NCBI GenBank assembly: GCA_000469685.2
Contig: LS997567.1
Coordinates: forward strand, 15,036,200-15,100,199
Origin: Haemonchus contortus
Lineage: Eukaryota > Nematoda > Chromadorea > Rhabditida > Trichostrongylidae
Length of the DNA stretch: 64,000 nucleotides
Reading direction: 5' to 3'
The translations under genes were made by a program, and so were the position numbers. Below are positions 22,165-32,607 of this stretch, in pieces. Each line of letters begins with the position of its first letter. Position 1 is the stretch's first letter. The notes beneath the pieces were generated by a model that saw only the letters and a program-made list of their open reading frames with translations, made no database searches and was not told where the DNA came from.

Positions 22165-22450
22165 ACACTTGTCGTTATCGCGAGCCAGACGAGTCCCAAC
22201 CGTCATCGTTCGAGAGACGAGGGGCATAGCATTCCTATTACTCATATCCTTTTTGAAAAGTCTAATTGCGCTGGTGATCATCCTGATGTTCGATTAACGT
22301 ACCGAGAGGTGAAGAGAACTGCCCTCGTCCGCAGTATCGCATGACGTGTACGGCTCACTAATCATCGATTCCTTGGCGTAAGCAATGACATCCCTGATCT
22401 TCATTCGTTGACGGAGCTAGGAACTCCGAAACACTTTTGCATTCGCTTGA
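22165..22450 (-). pseudogene. RTE-type retrotransposon C-terminal fragment
   Basis: The minus strand reads LRQRMKIRDVIAYAKES, matching the LRQRxKIRDAVLYAK segment of RTE elements, then decayed sequence, then AQLDFSKRI and GLVWLAITTSV, which correspond to the SLNERYD and THWATLARDR segments at the C-terminus. Stops and indels are frequent. Fragment order and length agree with the copies at 7330, 12700 and 29755. Confidence 0.65.
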
Positions 22451-22850
22451 ATGAGGAAATTTCAAAATCGTCCTTTCCACGTCGCATTGAATGACGCTGA
22501 GTTCGAGCTCAAGTCTCTCAAGCATACGTCAAAGCGGAGTTGATGTGAGAAGTGGTCGCCGACCTTATTTCCTGAATCTCCCTTTTTCAAACGACGTAAA
22601 ATACTCTTTAGTGCGACGCTGAGAAGTTTGGGCAAAATGGTATCGAAGTAACGGTTTCCTACTTTCACAGTCACAAAGACCTCCTCAAGAATGGTGGAAT
22701 CTTTCATAAGCGTCCATGTTCGACTTTCGTTAAATCTCCATCCCTCATTCAACAATTTAACTTCAAAAACCGGTTCCCTAGACCTAATGTTTCCAAATGG
22801 GCATGATAGCCCTCAAAACATTCAACACCTCTTCAACAACAACCGGTCGT

Positions 22851-23598
22851 TTAGACGACCGCCGCTAGACTGACCCATAGGACTTGGGGTAGCTTTAGAT
22901 GATATGCCCTATCCCTCCCGCTGTGATACCGGAGCCCACAGAGGTCAGAGAAAGGCGCGAGTTCACTAGCTACGGCTGAAAACTCGTCCTTCCTTTTCAT
23001 TTTTGGAGACCTGGCCTTGATGAAAAACGCTTCAAGTGTTTTCCGCGCCGAAATGAGGGGTTCTCGTAAAAGAATCCTAACTGTAATTCCGAATACAACA
23101 CTTTTATGGGACTCTACTCGGTGAGCACCCAAAGGGGTCTCCACCCTTGCTCGATTCAAACCGTCCAGGTGTTCCTTGACCCTAACGCTCAGAGGTCGCC
23201 CAGTCTCCCCTATATACTCTTCCTCGCATAGATTGCATGTGATCGGGTAGATCACGCCTGGTGTCATGCAGTCACCCTCCTGTCCATTAGGGCAGATAAC
23301 GCAATTGGAGGTAAGGCAAATTCGATCGTAGCAGCGGTTTGGAACCAGCCGCTGCTTAAGATTTTCGGGTGGGATCTCGACCACACGTACCATGTCCTTT
23401 AAGCCGCACCTGTGCAGCGCCGCCCTTATTTCACAACTTACACCATCACTAATATAGGGGATACAGAAGGCTACTTTATCCAAACTATCGATGACGGGGC
23501 CACGTTGTTTCGTTTTACATGATCCACAACTGTTTCTAGGAGCTAGAGGGTAACTATTGGAAAGTGCGATCGTTCTTGCAAGCTCCATGGATTCCATA
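22851..23598 (-). pseudogene. Inverted partial copy of PLE-C protein (GIY-YIG part)
   Basis: A 248-codon minus-strand open frame equals the last third of the lineage C protein: MESMELARTIALSNSYPLAP, the Cys-rich linker with CVICPNGQEGDC, then GVIYPITCNLCEEEYIGETG and RPLSVRVKEHLDG. It lacks the RT. It differs from the main copy by scattered substitutions. The important one is that it retains Arg in SVRVKEH where the main copy has Thr. It is part of the composite element's inverted head and may never be translated. Confidence 0.85.
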
Positions 23599-23654
23599 GA
23601 TAGAAGAGACGAACCACTTCCTTCGTCGCTGCTTTAAACATCGCGTCGTCCCTA

Positions 23655-24290
23655 ATTTCATTAGGAATAAACGACTGCACGAGGTATGCGGCCTCCCAGC
23701 TGGCAGCAAGCAGGTAGAAGACACTGAGCTTCACATTCTGAAGACAACTTTTAAATGCTAGAAAAACCAGGCTTTTTCTTTGTTAAACAAATGCTTGTCA
23801 AAAGAAATGTGTTGCCAGCGTTTACTGCCTAGTCGCCAATGGGATTGCATTGTGGGTGAGTCAGAGAACATTTGCAATTCCATCCGCTCAACCACAAAGG
23901 TGAGACTTCAAAACAAGTTCAATAGACTAGTGGATCTGAAGGGGCATAACTTATCACAATCAGAACCAAAACCACAAGATACCACCCCTACCAAATGAGG
24001 GTCTGACCACAACAAGGCGAAACTTCCAACTTGTAGCAGGGTTACTGTTATCGGCGATATGGGCAATATTAGACTTTCCGACAACGCACTATCAGTCCTA
24101 AACCTTGGCCCCAGTTTCGCTCCTACCCAACCAGTAAATCAAAAGGTATCGCGTAGAATCTTAGGCTCTCTGCAAACTTTGCAGGATGGGTTGCGAATTA
24201 GAGCCAAGTTACAACAAACCAGTCCACAAATGAAGCAAGGTTGGGTCTACCAGCCACACCTTTCCCTCCCCCATTTTTCAAACCACAAGA
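23655..24290 (+). pseudogene. PLE-C N-terminal coding region, interrupted
   Basis: Two open plus-strand stretches in one frame (23780-23998 and 24059-24301) are separated by stop codon TGA at 23996-23998. They contain STTKVRLQNKFNRL and, after the stop, DNALSVLNLGPSFAPTQPVN, which resembles the conserved N-terminal motif of Penelope proteins (L-x-LG-x-x-F-x-P). A frame change between about 24240 and 24300 is needed to join the 677-codon frame. Sequence back to about 23655 (KRLHEVCGLPAGSKQ) may also belong to the N-terminus. Confidence 0.65.
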
Positions 24291-26274
24291 TCCTAACGTA
24301 GCAGTAGGTATCAAGTTCCGCCTTTTTGCAACCTCGGTACTTAGTATACTTAGGTGTAATATCCATTTGCGACTTGCAACAAATCTAACCACAGCACAAA
24401 AACAGGGACTTAGGGAGCTCAAGAGTCTCGTAACCAGCGACAGAATTAAAATATCGATTAACGATAAGGGAGGGGAGTTTGGGGTGTTGCCTCGGGAATC
24501 AAATCGCGCAATAACGCGTCTACATCTAGAGGACGAAACTCTTTACAGACCGTCTTCTTTGGAGGGGTTTAATAAGCAATACCGGCGGTTTAACAGGGTG
24601 TGGGTTGAAACAGTGCGATCTCCGCAACTACCAAAAACGGTAGGTACGCGGTTAAAGTCGGATCTCCCTATCTGCCCAGTTCTTTACGCACTCATCAGAA
24701 CACATAAGCTTCCCCAGGCCACCTTAACATCAAACAATCCGACAGACAGACTACCGGGTACGGCCAAGAGTAAGCGGTGTAGGGGCCCTACGGACAGAAT
24801 TTCATGGCTGTTAAATCTGGTCTTAGTACAGCTGCTACAGTATATACCTGCACACCTCACTAACACTAATATGTTCCTCGACAAATTGCGGGCGGCTAGT
24901 TTAAGACCTAATTACGTCATGGAATCTTTCGATGTTACATCCCTTTACACCAACGTGTCCAATATTGATGCTATGCAGGCCATTCTGGAGCTGCTCAATG
25001 AATACGAAACCTCGGTAAACACATATGGCCTTACCATCATCCATATAATGGTTTTGATAAAAGAGTGTCTTGAGTGCTCCATTTTTAGGTGGTCCGGGCA
25101 ATGCTATAGGCAGATCAGGGGACTGGCCGTGGGGCAGCGGTTGGCACCCGTACTAGTCATAGCCTATATGTCCAAAATAGAAAAGCCGTTACTGGATCGC
25201 TGGCCTATTGTGTACTGCCGCTACATAGACGACTGTTTTGTCGTCTGTTCTACGGAAGAGGCAATGGACACGTGTTATGATCTGCTTAACAGACAAGCAG
25301 AAAACATTAAATTCACACGTGAGAAGCCAAAAAATGATTGGATTCCTCTCCTTAATGCACAAGTCAGGCTTGAAGGGGGTTTTTACCGTACCGAATGGTA
25401 TCGAAAACCCAGTAGCAAAAACATATTGGTACACTTCAATTTGGCGCATCCCTTCAAAACGAAGCAAGCTATCACAAGTAACATATTTAAAACGGCGATA
25501 TTGGTGTCATCCGGAAGGCAGGAGAAAACTGAATCTATGGAGCTTGCAAGAACGATCGCACTTTCCAATGGTCACCCTCTAGCTCCTAAAAACAGTTGTG
25601 GATCATGTAAAAAGAAACAACGTGGCCCCGTCATCGATAGTTTGGATAAAGTAGCCTTCTGTATCCCCTATATTAGTGATGGTGTAAGTTGTGAAATAAG
25701 GGCGGCGCTGCGCAGGTGCGGCTTAAAGGACATGGTACGTGTGGTCGAGATCCCACCCGAAAATCTTAAGCAGCGGCTGGTTCGAAACCGCTGCTACGAT
25801 CGAATTTGCCTTACCTCCAATTGCGTCATCTGCCCTAATGGACAGGAGGGTGACTGCATGACACCAGGCGTGATCTACCCGATCACATGCAATCTATGCG
25901 AGGAAGAGTATATAGGGGAGACTGGGCGACCTCTGAGCGTTACTGTCAAGGAACACCTGGACGGTTTGAATCCAGCAAGGGTGGAGACCCCTTTGGGTGC
26001 TCACCGAGTAGAGTCCCATAAAAGTGTTGTATTCGGAATTACAGTTAGGATTCTTTTACGAGAACCCCTCATTTCGCCGCGGAAAACACTTGAAGCGTTT
26101 TTCATCAAGGCCAGGTCTCCAAAAATGAAAAGGAAGGACGAGTTTTCAGCCGTAGCTAGTGAACTCGCGCCTTTCTCTGACCTCTGTGGGCTCCGGTATC
26201 ACGGCGGGAGGGATAGGGCATATCATCTAAAGCTACCCCAAGTCCTATGGGTCAGTTTAGCGGCGGTCGTCTAA
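24241..26274 (+). CDS. PLE-C reverse transcriptase with GIY-YIG endonuclease
   Basis: A 677-codon open frame without internal stops, the longest in the window. The first codon listed is TTG; the true protein probably starts upstream in another frame, so the beginning is uncertain. Domain order: ISINDKGGEFGVLP (about residues 78-91), GPTDRISWLL, ESFDVTSLYTNV, GLAVGQRLAPVLVI, catalytic YIDD (residues 328-331), WYRKPSSKNILVH, a Cys-rich linker with CVICPNGQEGDC, and a C-terminal GIY-YIG domain beginning GVIYPITCNLC at residue 543 with YIGETG at 557. PLE proteins copy element RNA and nick the target with the nuclease. The nuclease position corresponding to the catalytic Arg of I-TevI is Thr568 (codon 25942-25944). 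It is open but probably not fully functional. Confidence 0.88.
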   Translation: MGLPATPFPPPFFKPQDPNVAVGIKFRLFATSVLSILRCNIHLRLATNLTTAQKQGLRELKSLVTSDRIKISINDKGGEFGVLPRESNRAITRLHLEDETLYRPSSLEGFNKQYRRFNRVWVETVRSPQLPKTVGTRLKSDLPICPVLYALIRTHKLPQATLTSNNPTDRLPGTAKSKRCRGPTDRISWLLNLVLVQLLQYIPAHLTNTNMFLDKLRAASLRPNYVMESFDVTSLYTNVSNIDAMQAILELLNEYETSVNTYGLTIIHIMVLIKECLECSIFRWSGQCYRQIRGLAVGQRLAPVLVIAYMSKIEKPLLDRWPIVYCRYIDDCFVVCSTEEAMDTCYDLLNRQAENIKFTREKPKNDWIPLLNAQVRLEGGFYRTEWYRKPSSKNILVHFNLAHPFKTKQAITSNIFKTAILVSSGRQEKTESMELARTIALSNGHPLAPKNSCGSCKKKQRGPVIDSLDKVAFCIPYISDGVSCEIRAALRRCGLKDMVRVVEIPPENLKQRLVRNRCYDRICLTSNCVICPNGQEGDCMTPGVIYPITCNLCEEEYIGETGRPLSVTVKEHLDGLNPARVETPLGAHRVESHKSVVFGITVRILLREPLISPRKTLEAFFIKARSPKMKRKDEFSAVASELAPFSDLCGLRYHGGRDRAYHLKLPQVLWVSLAAVV

Positions 26275-26409
26275 ACGACCGGTTGTTGTTGAAGAGGTGT
26301 TAAATGTTTTGAGGGTTATCATGCCCATTTGGAAACATTAGGTCTAGGGAACCGGTTTTTGAAGTTAAATTGTTGAATGAGGGATGGATAGGGATATCTT
26401 TAGGTTTCG

Positions 26410-26445
26410 AACTCTGAAGAAGGCGATGACGCCGAAACGTGAGTT
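26410..26445 (+). ncRNA. Compact hammerhead ribozyme motif, lineage C
   Basis: AACT (stem I), CTGAAGA, A, GGCG-loop-CGCC (stem II, loop ATGA), GAAAC, GTG, AGTT closing stem I. All pairs are perfect. The base at the cleavage position is G, which breaks the GUH rule (H is A, C or U), so this copy may be inactive. It lies 136 bp after the coding frame. Confidence 0.7.
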
Positions 26446-26609
26446 GATAAGAATTTATTTACCAACTTGGCAACAGGTTTTATTAAAACCTTATAAAATT
26501 AATGGTGGAATCTTTGTCGCGAAGTTGTTGCAAAGCTCACGAAGATTTTTTATATTGGGTCGTGCAGAGAATCTCCTCCGATTTTCGAGTACCTTTGAGT
26601 AAAAATTTC

Positions 26610-27120
26610 TAGAAAAACAAATCCAGTCATCAAGCATTATGCCATCATTCTATCTGTGAAGTCCTCCGGCGGATTGAACGATTTTTCAAAGAACTGTGCA
26701 AAAACCTGATCAAATTGTAGTCTGGTGAGTGGTGCTATGTCCAGACCAAATGATTCATGTGGTAAGACATACCACCCATGCTTCAGCAATTTTTGAAGAG
26801 TGACCAAAAACACGTGTGGTCTGGAGGTATACTGTTGGAAGAGAACGATTTGTTTTCGGAACACGAAGTCTCCCTCCTATTTCACTGGCAGGGATCTGCA
26901 TTTTTAATTTGGGCGTTTTGATTGATGATAGCATCTCGGGGCGTTACAAATCTTCATGGGTAAATTCACAATGTTTAAATTTCGCAAACAACTCACGTAT
27001 GTTCCCGTAGAACATTGTCTACTTGAAGTTCACATGTCTCTATCGCGGCTTGAGCCGCGTTGCCATTGCAGTAGAAGAAAAGCTTCAGGTGTCGCATCAT
27101 CTATACGATGCAAAGGATCA
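26610..27120 (-). pseudogene. Mariner transposase remnant, internally deleted
   Basis: Minus-strand frames begin with MRHLKLFFYCNGNAAQAAIE, closely related to the copy at 16341, then jump over the segment with the first catalytic Asp and resume with FQQYTSRPHVFLVTLQKLLK, HGWYVLPHESFGLDIAP and FFEKSFNPPEDFTDRMMA. The second motif (usually QDNARPH) is QYTSRPH and the Ser-Asp after DLAP is Leu-Thr, so two catalytic residues are gone and the first is deleted. Terminal repeats were not found. Confidence 0.78.
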
Positions 27121-27479
27121 GAACAGACATCAGTTTGTACCTACTCTGATCTCCTTCAAGGATTCGGTAACTTCCATCATTAATGACCGGTAGCTATAGC
27201 CTGACGAGGACAGCGTGCTTCTCTTGCCCCTGCAACAAGGTTGCACGAGTGATCGAGAATCTAGAAATGGAACTTAAGGTTGTTTGTCTTACTCACTACT
27301 GCTTCCCTTGGTCACTCGTCTCCTGCTCTGCTCAAAAGCTTGACTGATCATCATGTTGATTTCTCCACCCAAGTATACACAGCTAGGTAATTCAAAGATG
27401 TTGGCGCGTGCAAGTGAAGAAGGAGATTCTCGACTTGAATATACCCAGCCAAAGCATTTAGAGTGTGAGAGCGGTAGAC

Positions 27480-28140
27480 CGTAGCAGTAGCACGGAAATG
27501 ATTTCGTTTCTCACATACATCGTCTTCGTGGATCCCGATGCGACCTCTCTACAGACGCGATCAAACTCATTCGGCTTTCATCTTTATAAACTCAATGCCA
27601 TTTACAAGAAACAGGAGCTGGATGTATCTGCATGCCGCCGACCTGCACTCCTATGACTTCTCACTCCGGATAGCGCACGATGTTTCTGAGAGCGGCATTG
27701 AAGGACACGATCGCGACGATATCGCCCTGCTGAGTTCCTCCCTTCACCTTGACAACGGCGTAATGGCGAAATTTCGCTCGTGAAGTTGATACAGAGATGG
27801 TCAAGATCCACACTAAAGTTGTTATTGAGTTGGATCGTGGGTAACTCTCGACTCAAGTTCACGTAAACCGTAGCCAGAACATTTAGAGATGTTAGTGCAG
27901 TAACGTATGGAATGAGCGCAGTATCGCATAGTGATATCCCAGCCACCCAGATTTCGATGACTCCTTCTGCATCAAAATGCCAGAGGCCTTCTCGAAAGCG
28001 ATGAACGTAAGATGTAGCGACATTTTGATGAGTCGTACGATCGTTTGATGTGATCGATCGTAGTGAATCCTCCTGCACAGCACTTGCTCATTTGGCTGCA
28101 ATTTATCCAACGATCTGCTTACCCCCTTCCAGTGAGCCAT
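27480..28140 (-). pseudogene. RTE-type reverse transcriptase fragment
   Basis: Minus-strand frames give the palm region of an RTE-type RT in order: a degenerate EQAGFRxGF-like start (PNEQVLCRRIHYDRSHQTIV), then LTFIAFEKASGILMQKES matching LTFIDFEKAFDxV, FTSEISP, and KGGTQQGDIVAIVSFNAALR matching RGVRQGDTISPKLFxATL. The catalytic box is not visible downstream. The 158-codon frame at 27602-28078 overlaps these in a shifted register. Several frameshifts show long decay. Confidence 0.75.
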
Positions 28141-28867
28141 TTGTACTTTTCATCAATGTTTTGTCAAACGAAATCTTTCCACAATTTCACAAAGAGAGCG
28201 GAGTGATCATTACGATCATAGGATTAGTTTTACGGATCCAATGGTACTCTTTATGTGAAAGTGGAATCTACCTTGGAGAAGACAATGGTTCAAACCTGTG
28301 GAAAGTTTCGGAATGGCCACTCAATTCAAGAAAACATTTGATCAATGATGAGGTAGTCTATTTCATTACTAAGCAGTCCACCAGCTGATTCAAAGGTCCT
28401 ACGCGATTGAAGACGCCTATGGGAGCGAGAGTAGCCGAGATGATGTTGATCGGCAAGACAAACAATATGTTCGACGGCTATTTGTGCGACTCACCGACCT
28501 TCGATTTCTTGCTTTAACAATAACCTCCCTGGATCGCTGAAACAACGTCCCTGGATCGCAAACTACCACGGATCATGTAGTCAACATGATGAACTAGCAC
28601 AGCTTTCACTCTGTGCGATCATTTCATAATGTAGGTTCTGATGTAAAGCGTATAGACGTGCTTCCCAATCAATACTGACCTGGAAATCGCCGATGGCAGA
28701 CTGGAAAGAAGGTAAGTTCCTTTGTGAGACTATTTTATTTTCATATAAAACACTTCCAGCTTATTTTTGTCTTATTCATTGTTAGCATATAGGCAACGAA
28801 GAGTATCAAATCTGGGATCGAACACTCTCTATTGTGTTGTTGAGATTCGTCTGCCGTTCGAGGTCTT
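28141..28867. other. No recognisable gene
   Basis: Spacer between an RTE fragment and PLE tail fragments with no supported feature. Confidence 0.45.
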
Positions 28868-28995
28868 TAGATGAATTATTTTAGTAAGTTCACGGCCTAA
28901 CGTTTCGACATAAATGTTGTCTTTGGAGGAAAGGCTTCCACCGTCAGAGCAGAGAGAGTTTGGCGACTGTCAGTAGCGGCTCCACTATTAGAGCG
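28868..28995 (-). mobile_element. Penelope-like element 3' tail, lineage A
   Basis: On the minus strand this contains the lineage A 3' untranslated landmarks: the CTACTGACAGTCGCCAAAC segment (counterpart near 3850), the short GGTGGAAGCC stem and a hammerhead-like core, followed by ACGTTAGGCCGT. No coding part is attached. Confidence 0.7.
28896..28929 (-). ncRNA. Degenerate hammerhead motif, lineage A
   Basis: The minus strand keeps GTCGAAACGTT and a pairing CCT/AGG stem I, but the CTGAAGA box reads CCAAAGA, so it should not be catalytic. It marks the position of a PLE tail. Confidence 0.45.
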
Positions 28996-28999
28996 GACT

Positions 29000-29175
29000 C
29001 TCTCCGCTCTAACGGTGGAGCTTGGCCTCTGAAGACTACGATTACGTCGGAACGTTACGCCGTTCACTTGATAAAGTACTCCATCTAGAAACCTCGTACG
29101 GTAGGAGAATTTTCACAACGTAAATTACCAGGGTTGCCAAGGTTAAAACAAGAGGGAAGTTGGAAGCTTCACATA
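29000..29175 (+). mobile_element. Penelope-like element 3' tail, lineage A, opposite orientation
   Basis: Plus-strand continuation GGCCTCTGAAGACTACGATT followed by the tail segments AGAAACCTCGTACGG and AAACAAGAGGGAAGTTGG, which match the 3' tail of the element at 3553 (minus strand). It faces the preceding minus-strand tail head to head around an inverted CACCGT..AGAG stem (28940-29018). Confidence 0.7.
29026..29058 (+). ncRNA. Degenerate hammerhead motif, lineage A
   Basis: CCT, CTGAAGA, then a weak stem II and GGAAC in place of GAAAC, followed by GTT. One core base is changed and stem I no longer closes well, so it is a relic. Confidence 0.5.
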
Positions 29176-29484
29176 ATCGACATACAGCATACCGGCCGCG
29201 CTCGTAAATGCTTCACACCCAAATTACCCCTGCGAGGAAACGGGAACTATAAATCGACCCCACACAGCAAGGAACAGGCTGTGTTGGGTCGACACAACAC
29301 ACTCCAATAATAACAGGAAGTACCATTAGTGAGAGCACTTGTCTCACATGACATTTAAGTACTAATATTAGTCGGTACAACTAGCACTTTGAAAATTTTA
29401 CAACAAAATGGTTGAGCCTTCATGTAATGAGAATGGAACATCGAAGCTCAGTAAGAGCAATGACAGCTCCATGGAATCTACAGA

Positions 29485-29700
29485 AGTCAACATTATGATA
29501 AAACCCCACGGCCGGGGATCGGATCCCAGATCGATATCCACTCAGAACAACGAAGCGTCCAATCCCTTCACGGTCGACTTATTGGTATCAGATCCGTTCG
29601 GGACGATGACTTGTACATTAGCTGTGGACGGATAAGAGCACGGACTCACATTAGCTGGTTACGGCAGGTCATTGTGAGGGCTAAATCACCTCATCTTTAT
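29485..29700 (+). mobile_element. tRNA-derived SINE, head-truncated copy
   Basis: The box B region is degenerate (GGGGATCGGATCCC), but the body aligns with the better SINE copies: ATTGGTATCAGATCCG, GACTTGTACATTAGCTG, and GGTTACGGCAGGTCATTG correspond to the ATTGGTACCAGACTCG, GACTTGTACAGCGGCTG and GGCAACGGCAAGTCATT segments of the copy at 34749 read on its minus strand. Box A is lost. Confidence 0.55.
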
Positions 29701-29754
29701 CAACTGTCGTCCCTTTGACTATCGATTTTCTCAAACGGACGTCAGTATGGTCTC

Positions 29755-30305
29755 AATTAGTCGCTATCGCAGGCCAGAGTGGTCCGTAGATCGTCCTCGC
29801 TCGAGGGACCTGAGGCAGAGCCTCCTTTCCTTTTGTTCAGAGCTCTCGCGATGAAGCCTGAACATCGCGCTGGCGGCCGTTCTGGTGTTCGTTTCGCGTC
29901 CCACGCAGTGATCACCCTGGTCCAACGGCTATCACGATATCGTATGACGTGTTCGGCCCCCTTTATCGTAAATTTCTTGACATAAAGAACGGCACCCTCA
30001 GCCTCCATTCGTTGACGGAGCTCGAAACTTCAGATTGCCTGCTGCACTTGCGTGAATAGGGAATACTGAGCATGGTCCTGTCCAAGGCACGTTCAGTGAC
30101 ACTGGCAGCATATTCATCCTGCTATCGCAGAGTCCATGATACAGCAGCACAGACTTGCTAGTTTTCTACGACATGGGCATTTTGCATTCCGAAAGAGTCC
30201 AGCCAGAGTACTGACGACAACTGGTGAGAGATTCCCGAGATGTTCTGGTTTGATCCTATCGGAACCGGGCACCGCACAATTCTTCGAAGTTTTTGTTTCC
30301 ATGTT
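29755..30305 (-). pseudogene. RTE-type retrotransposon fragment (RT start plus C-terminus)
   Basis: Two blocks in minus-strand order. At 30114-30302: VPGSDRIKPEHLGNL, matching the APGPDRIxPEHLKNLPP entry to the RT of nematode RTE elements, then LAGLFRNAKCP. At 29757-30060: a REWRLR/VNEWRL-like segment, KGAEHVIRYRDSRWTRVI, RTPERPPARCS and FIARALNKRKGG, the C-terminal signature also present at 12700. The RT core between the blocks is missing, so an internal deletion joined them. Dead copy. Confidence 0.82.
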
Positions 30306-32605
30306 TTATACAAGAACAGAAACAGAAGCCGTCACCAAGTAGGATGGAATTTTTGTCGTAAATACCGTAGTAATGCAGTAAGGCGGAGTCATCGTTAGCA
30401 ATGGTCTTTTCATCTTCGCCAGAGTAACTGCTTGAGTAGGGTTAATTTAGGGGTTTCCTCTTGATGGACTTTGCGCACAAGTGACTAAAAGTATTCGCCT
30501 ATCGAATCAGGGAACTCAACTTCAATGATTTTTTAACATTAAAGTTCGTGTAGCAGTCATAAATACTACAATGACAACTGACCACTTTCAGTGATCCTTG
30601 TTCGTCCAGCAATTTCAACATCGGAAGGGTATACTGCTTGAACAGTGCCATCTTCCTCTTGAATACGGCGAGATCGTCATCTGCAATTTGAATTTAATTC
30701 CATTTGCAAATATAATGGAAGGATATGATAAAGCAACTGCGAAAAATAATCTTCCAAATGGCGGTGTATTACGCACGCTGGCCTCGCATTACCGAAGTTG
30801 TATAGGGATCCCTCTACCTTAGCTTTACGGGTTTCTATTTGTGCTTGTGACACGAAACTGTCGCCCTCCATGGTTACTGACTGCTAGAATTGTAATGAAC
30901 AAAGATGGTGTTGTGGGCGGAAAGTAAAAGAGCAAAGGAAGACTGTAAGTAAAAGTACGTCAAAAAGCAGCAGGAAAGACATGATTTGCGATTCATTTTT
31001 GAACACTGCGCATTCCATAGCGGACACCTTCCTTGCCCACCTCCATTGTCGCGAACACGTTGCACACTATACATGGGCGAAGTAATTTCTCACGATTTAA
31101 TAGTAGCAACATGACGGAAACCTTAGTGGTGAACAAAATCGACGATCACTGATCGGAGCAGAAGAAATTCACTAACAAGGGGAGGGGTAATAAAGAATTG
31201 GTCAACGTTTCTCAAAAAATTCAGTGACTACAATTCGAAAGACTCTGTTGCTCGAAGCGGAACGGAGGCTGAATAAGCGCATACTTTCCTCATCAACTAT
31301 AGAAACTTCACACAGCAATAATTTCAGCAAATGAAGCAATCTATTCAAGAGCTCTTTTAAGGCTAACGTGGGCAAAAGTCTAAAAATCAAAGCGCTTTTC
31401 GATTGAAATGCTCACGTATAGAAATCGATAGCGAAAAACAACACTTTGGACTGTAACCTCCGAGGAAATACTGCTATATAGTGCTCTATTGCAAACTAAT
31501 TGCAAAGAAAAATTAATAACGAATTTCGGTTAATGAGTGAACGGTAAATTTCACTTTTTGGGGCATGCCATGCGGAATGAAAATGACCGGGCTAGTCCTC
31601 GTGGTATATTATTGTTCATGTACATTCCAGGGTCATTCTGAAATCAGGTGAAAAAACGATGTGCAATGATGTGGTAATCAGACGAGTGAGGTCAACAATG
31701 GACGACTCTGGAGTAGGATGTAAAGACTGATCATGTTGATCATGTTCATATCCCTAGACTTTGGGCATGAGCAGAATCAGTAACTATGCTGATCCGGTTT
31801 GGAGATTGGGATAAGATTCGAAGGAAGTGGTGAATAGTAGAGATTAGCTATCACAGCCAGCAGGCCGAGGTAGAGGATGTGCACAGGACACAGGGGTCAC
31901 GCATAAGAAACTGTGTGAAGCAGTCATCTAATTGTGTGTGTCACTTTCTCGAAAAAAAAAGGCATGGTTGGAGAGAAGACGAATTATTCAAAGTTGTTGT
32001 TGAGAGGCTAGCGAGTATTACTTGTGAGAGGACCCCTTATCTTCGATTACTTATCCTAATGCGCATCAGGTAAACTTCTGATAATGAATCATAAGCTCTG
32101 CAGCTGCCTTGATGAGGAGAGTAGCCGAAGATGTACAATAGAGGAGAGCTGCTAACCTATGCGAGAGCTGAGAAGATGAGAAATAGATGTGAGAAAAATT
32201 TTGTCGAGTACCAGTCAAGTAGGGATCGAGCCCCCCCCCCCCCCCTTGTCATGTTCAAGTCGGATTGCTCGGCTCACATAGGGCGTTTCTCTTTTCACTA
32301 AAACAGCACAACATTCCTATCATGAGATCTCTGAATGAAAACGCGCGGGATAAAAGTGTACACTGCAACTTGTGCCATAGAAAATGGGGACTCGGGATGA
32401 ATTGTGCAATGGGATGGATATCCAATATCCGATAAACCTCACGTGTACAAGCTATACTTATCCAGTCTCGGTTTGGTGCTAATGATCTCAGTCATTTATA
32501 AACTTCTTGAAGTAATCTGAAATGTCCGTTTCTCGAGCCAGTCGGCGCAACGACATATCTATAGCTGAACAACGTGATTAGTCAAGCAAAGCCTTGAATG
32601 GTACT
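30306..32605. other. No recognisable gene
   Basis: About 2.3 kb with only short open frames. I could not relate it to repeats elsewhere in the window, apart from the poly-C tract at 32231. Confidence 0.5.
32231..32245. repeat. Poly-C tract
   Basis: Fifteen consecutive C residues; length is uncertain for sequencing reasons. Confidence 0.9.
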
Positions 32606-32607
32606 TA

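Larger units (their letters stand above)
22737..26480. mobile_element. Penelope-like retroelement, lineage C, with inverted head copy
   Basis: The main body runs on the plus strand from about 23600 to 26480 and is the most complete PLE here. Directly upstream, 22737-23598 is a nearly identical inverted copy of its 3' coding part and untranslated region (counterpart about 25530-26390). The two arms face each other around the 5' part. Penelope-family elements are known to carry such truncated copies (pseudo-LTRs) in direct or inverted orientation at their 5' end, so I read this as one composite insertion. The inverted arm stops before the hammerhead motif. The 3' end near 26480 is approximate. 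Confidence 0.82.
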
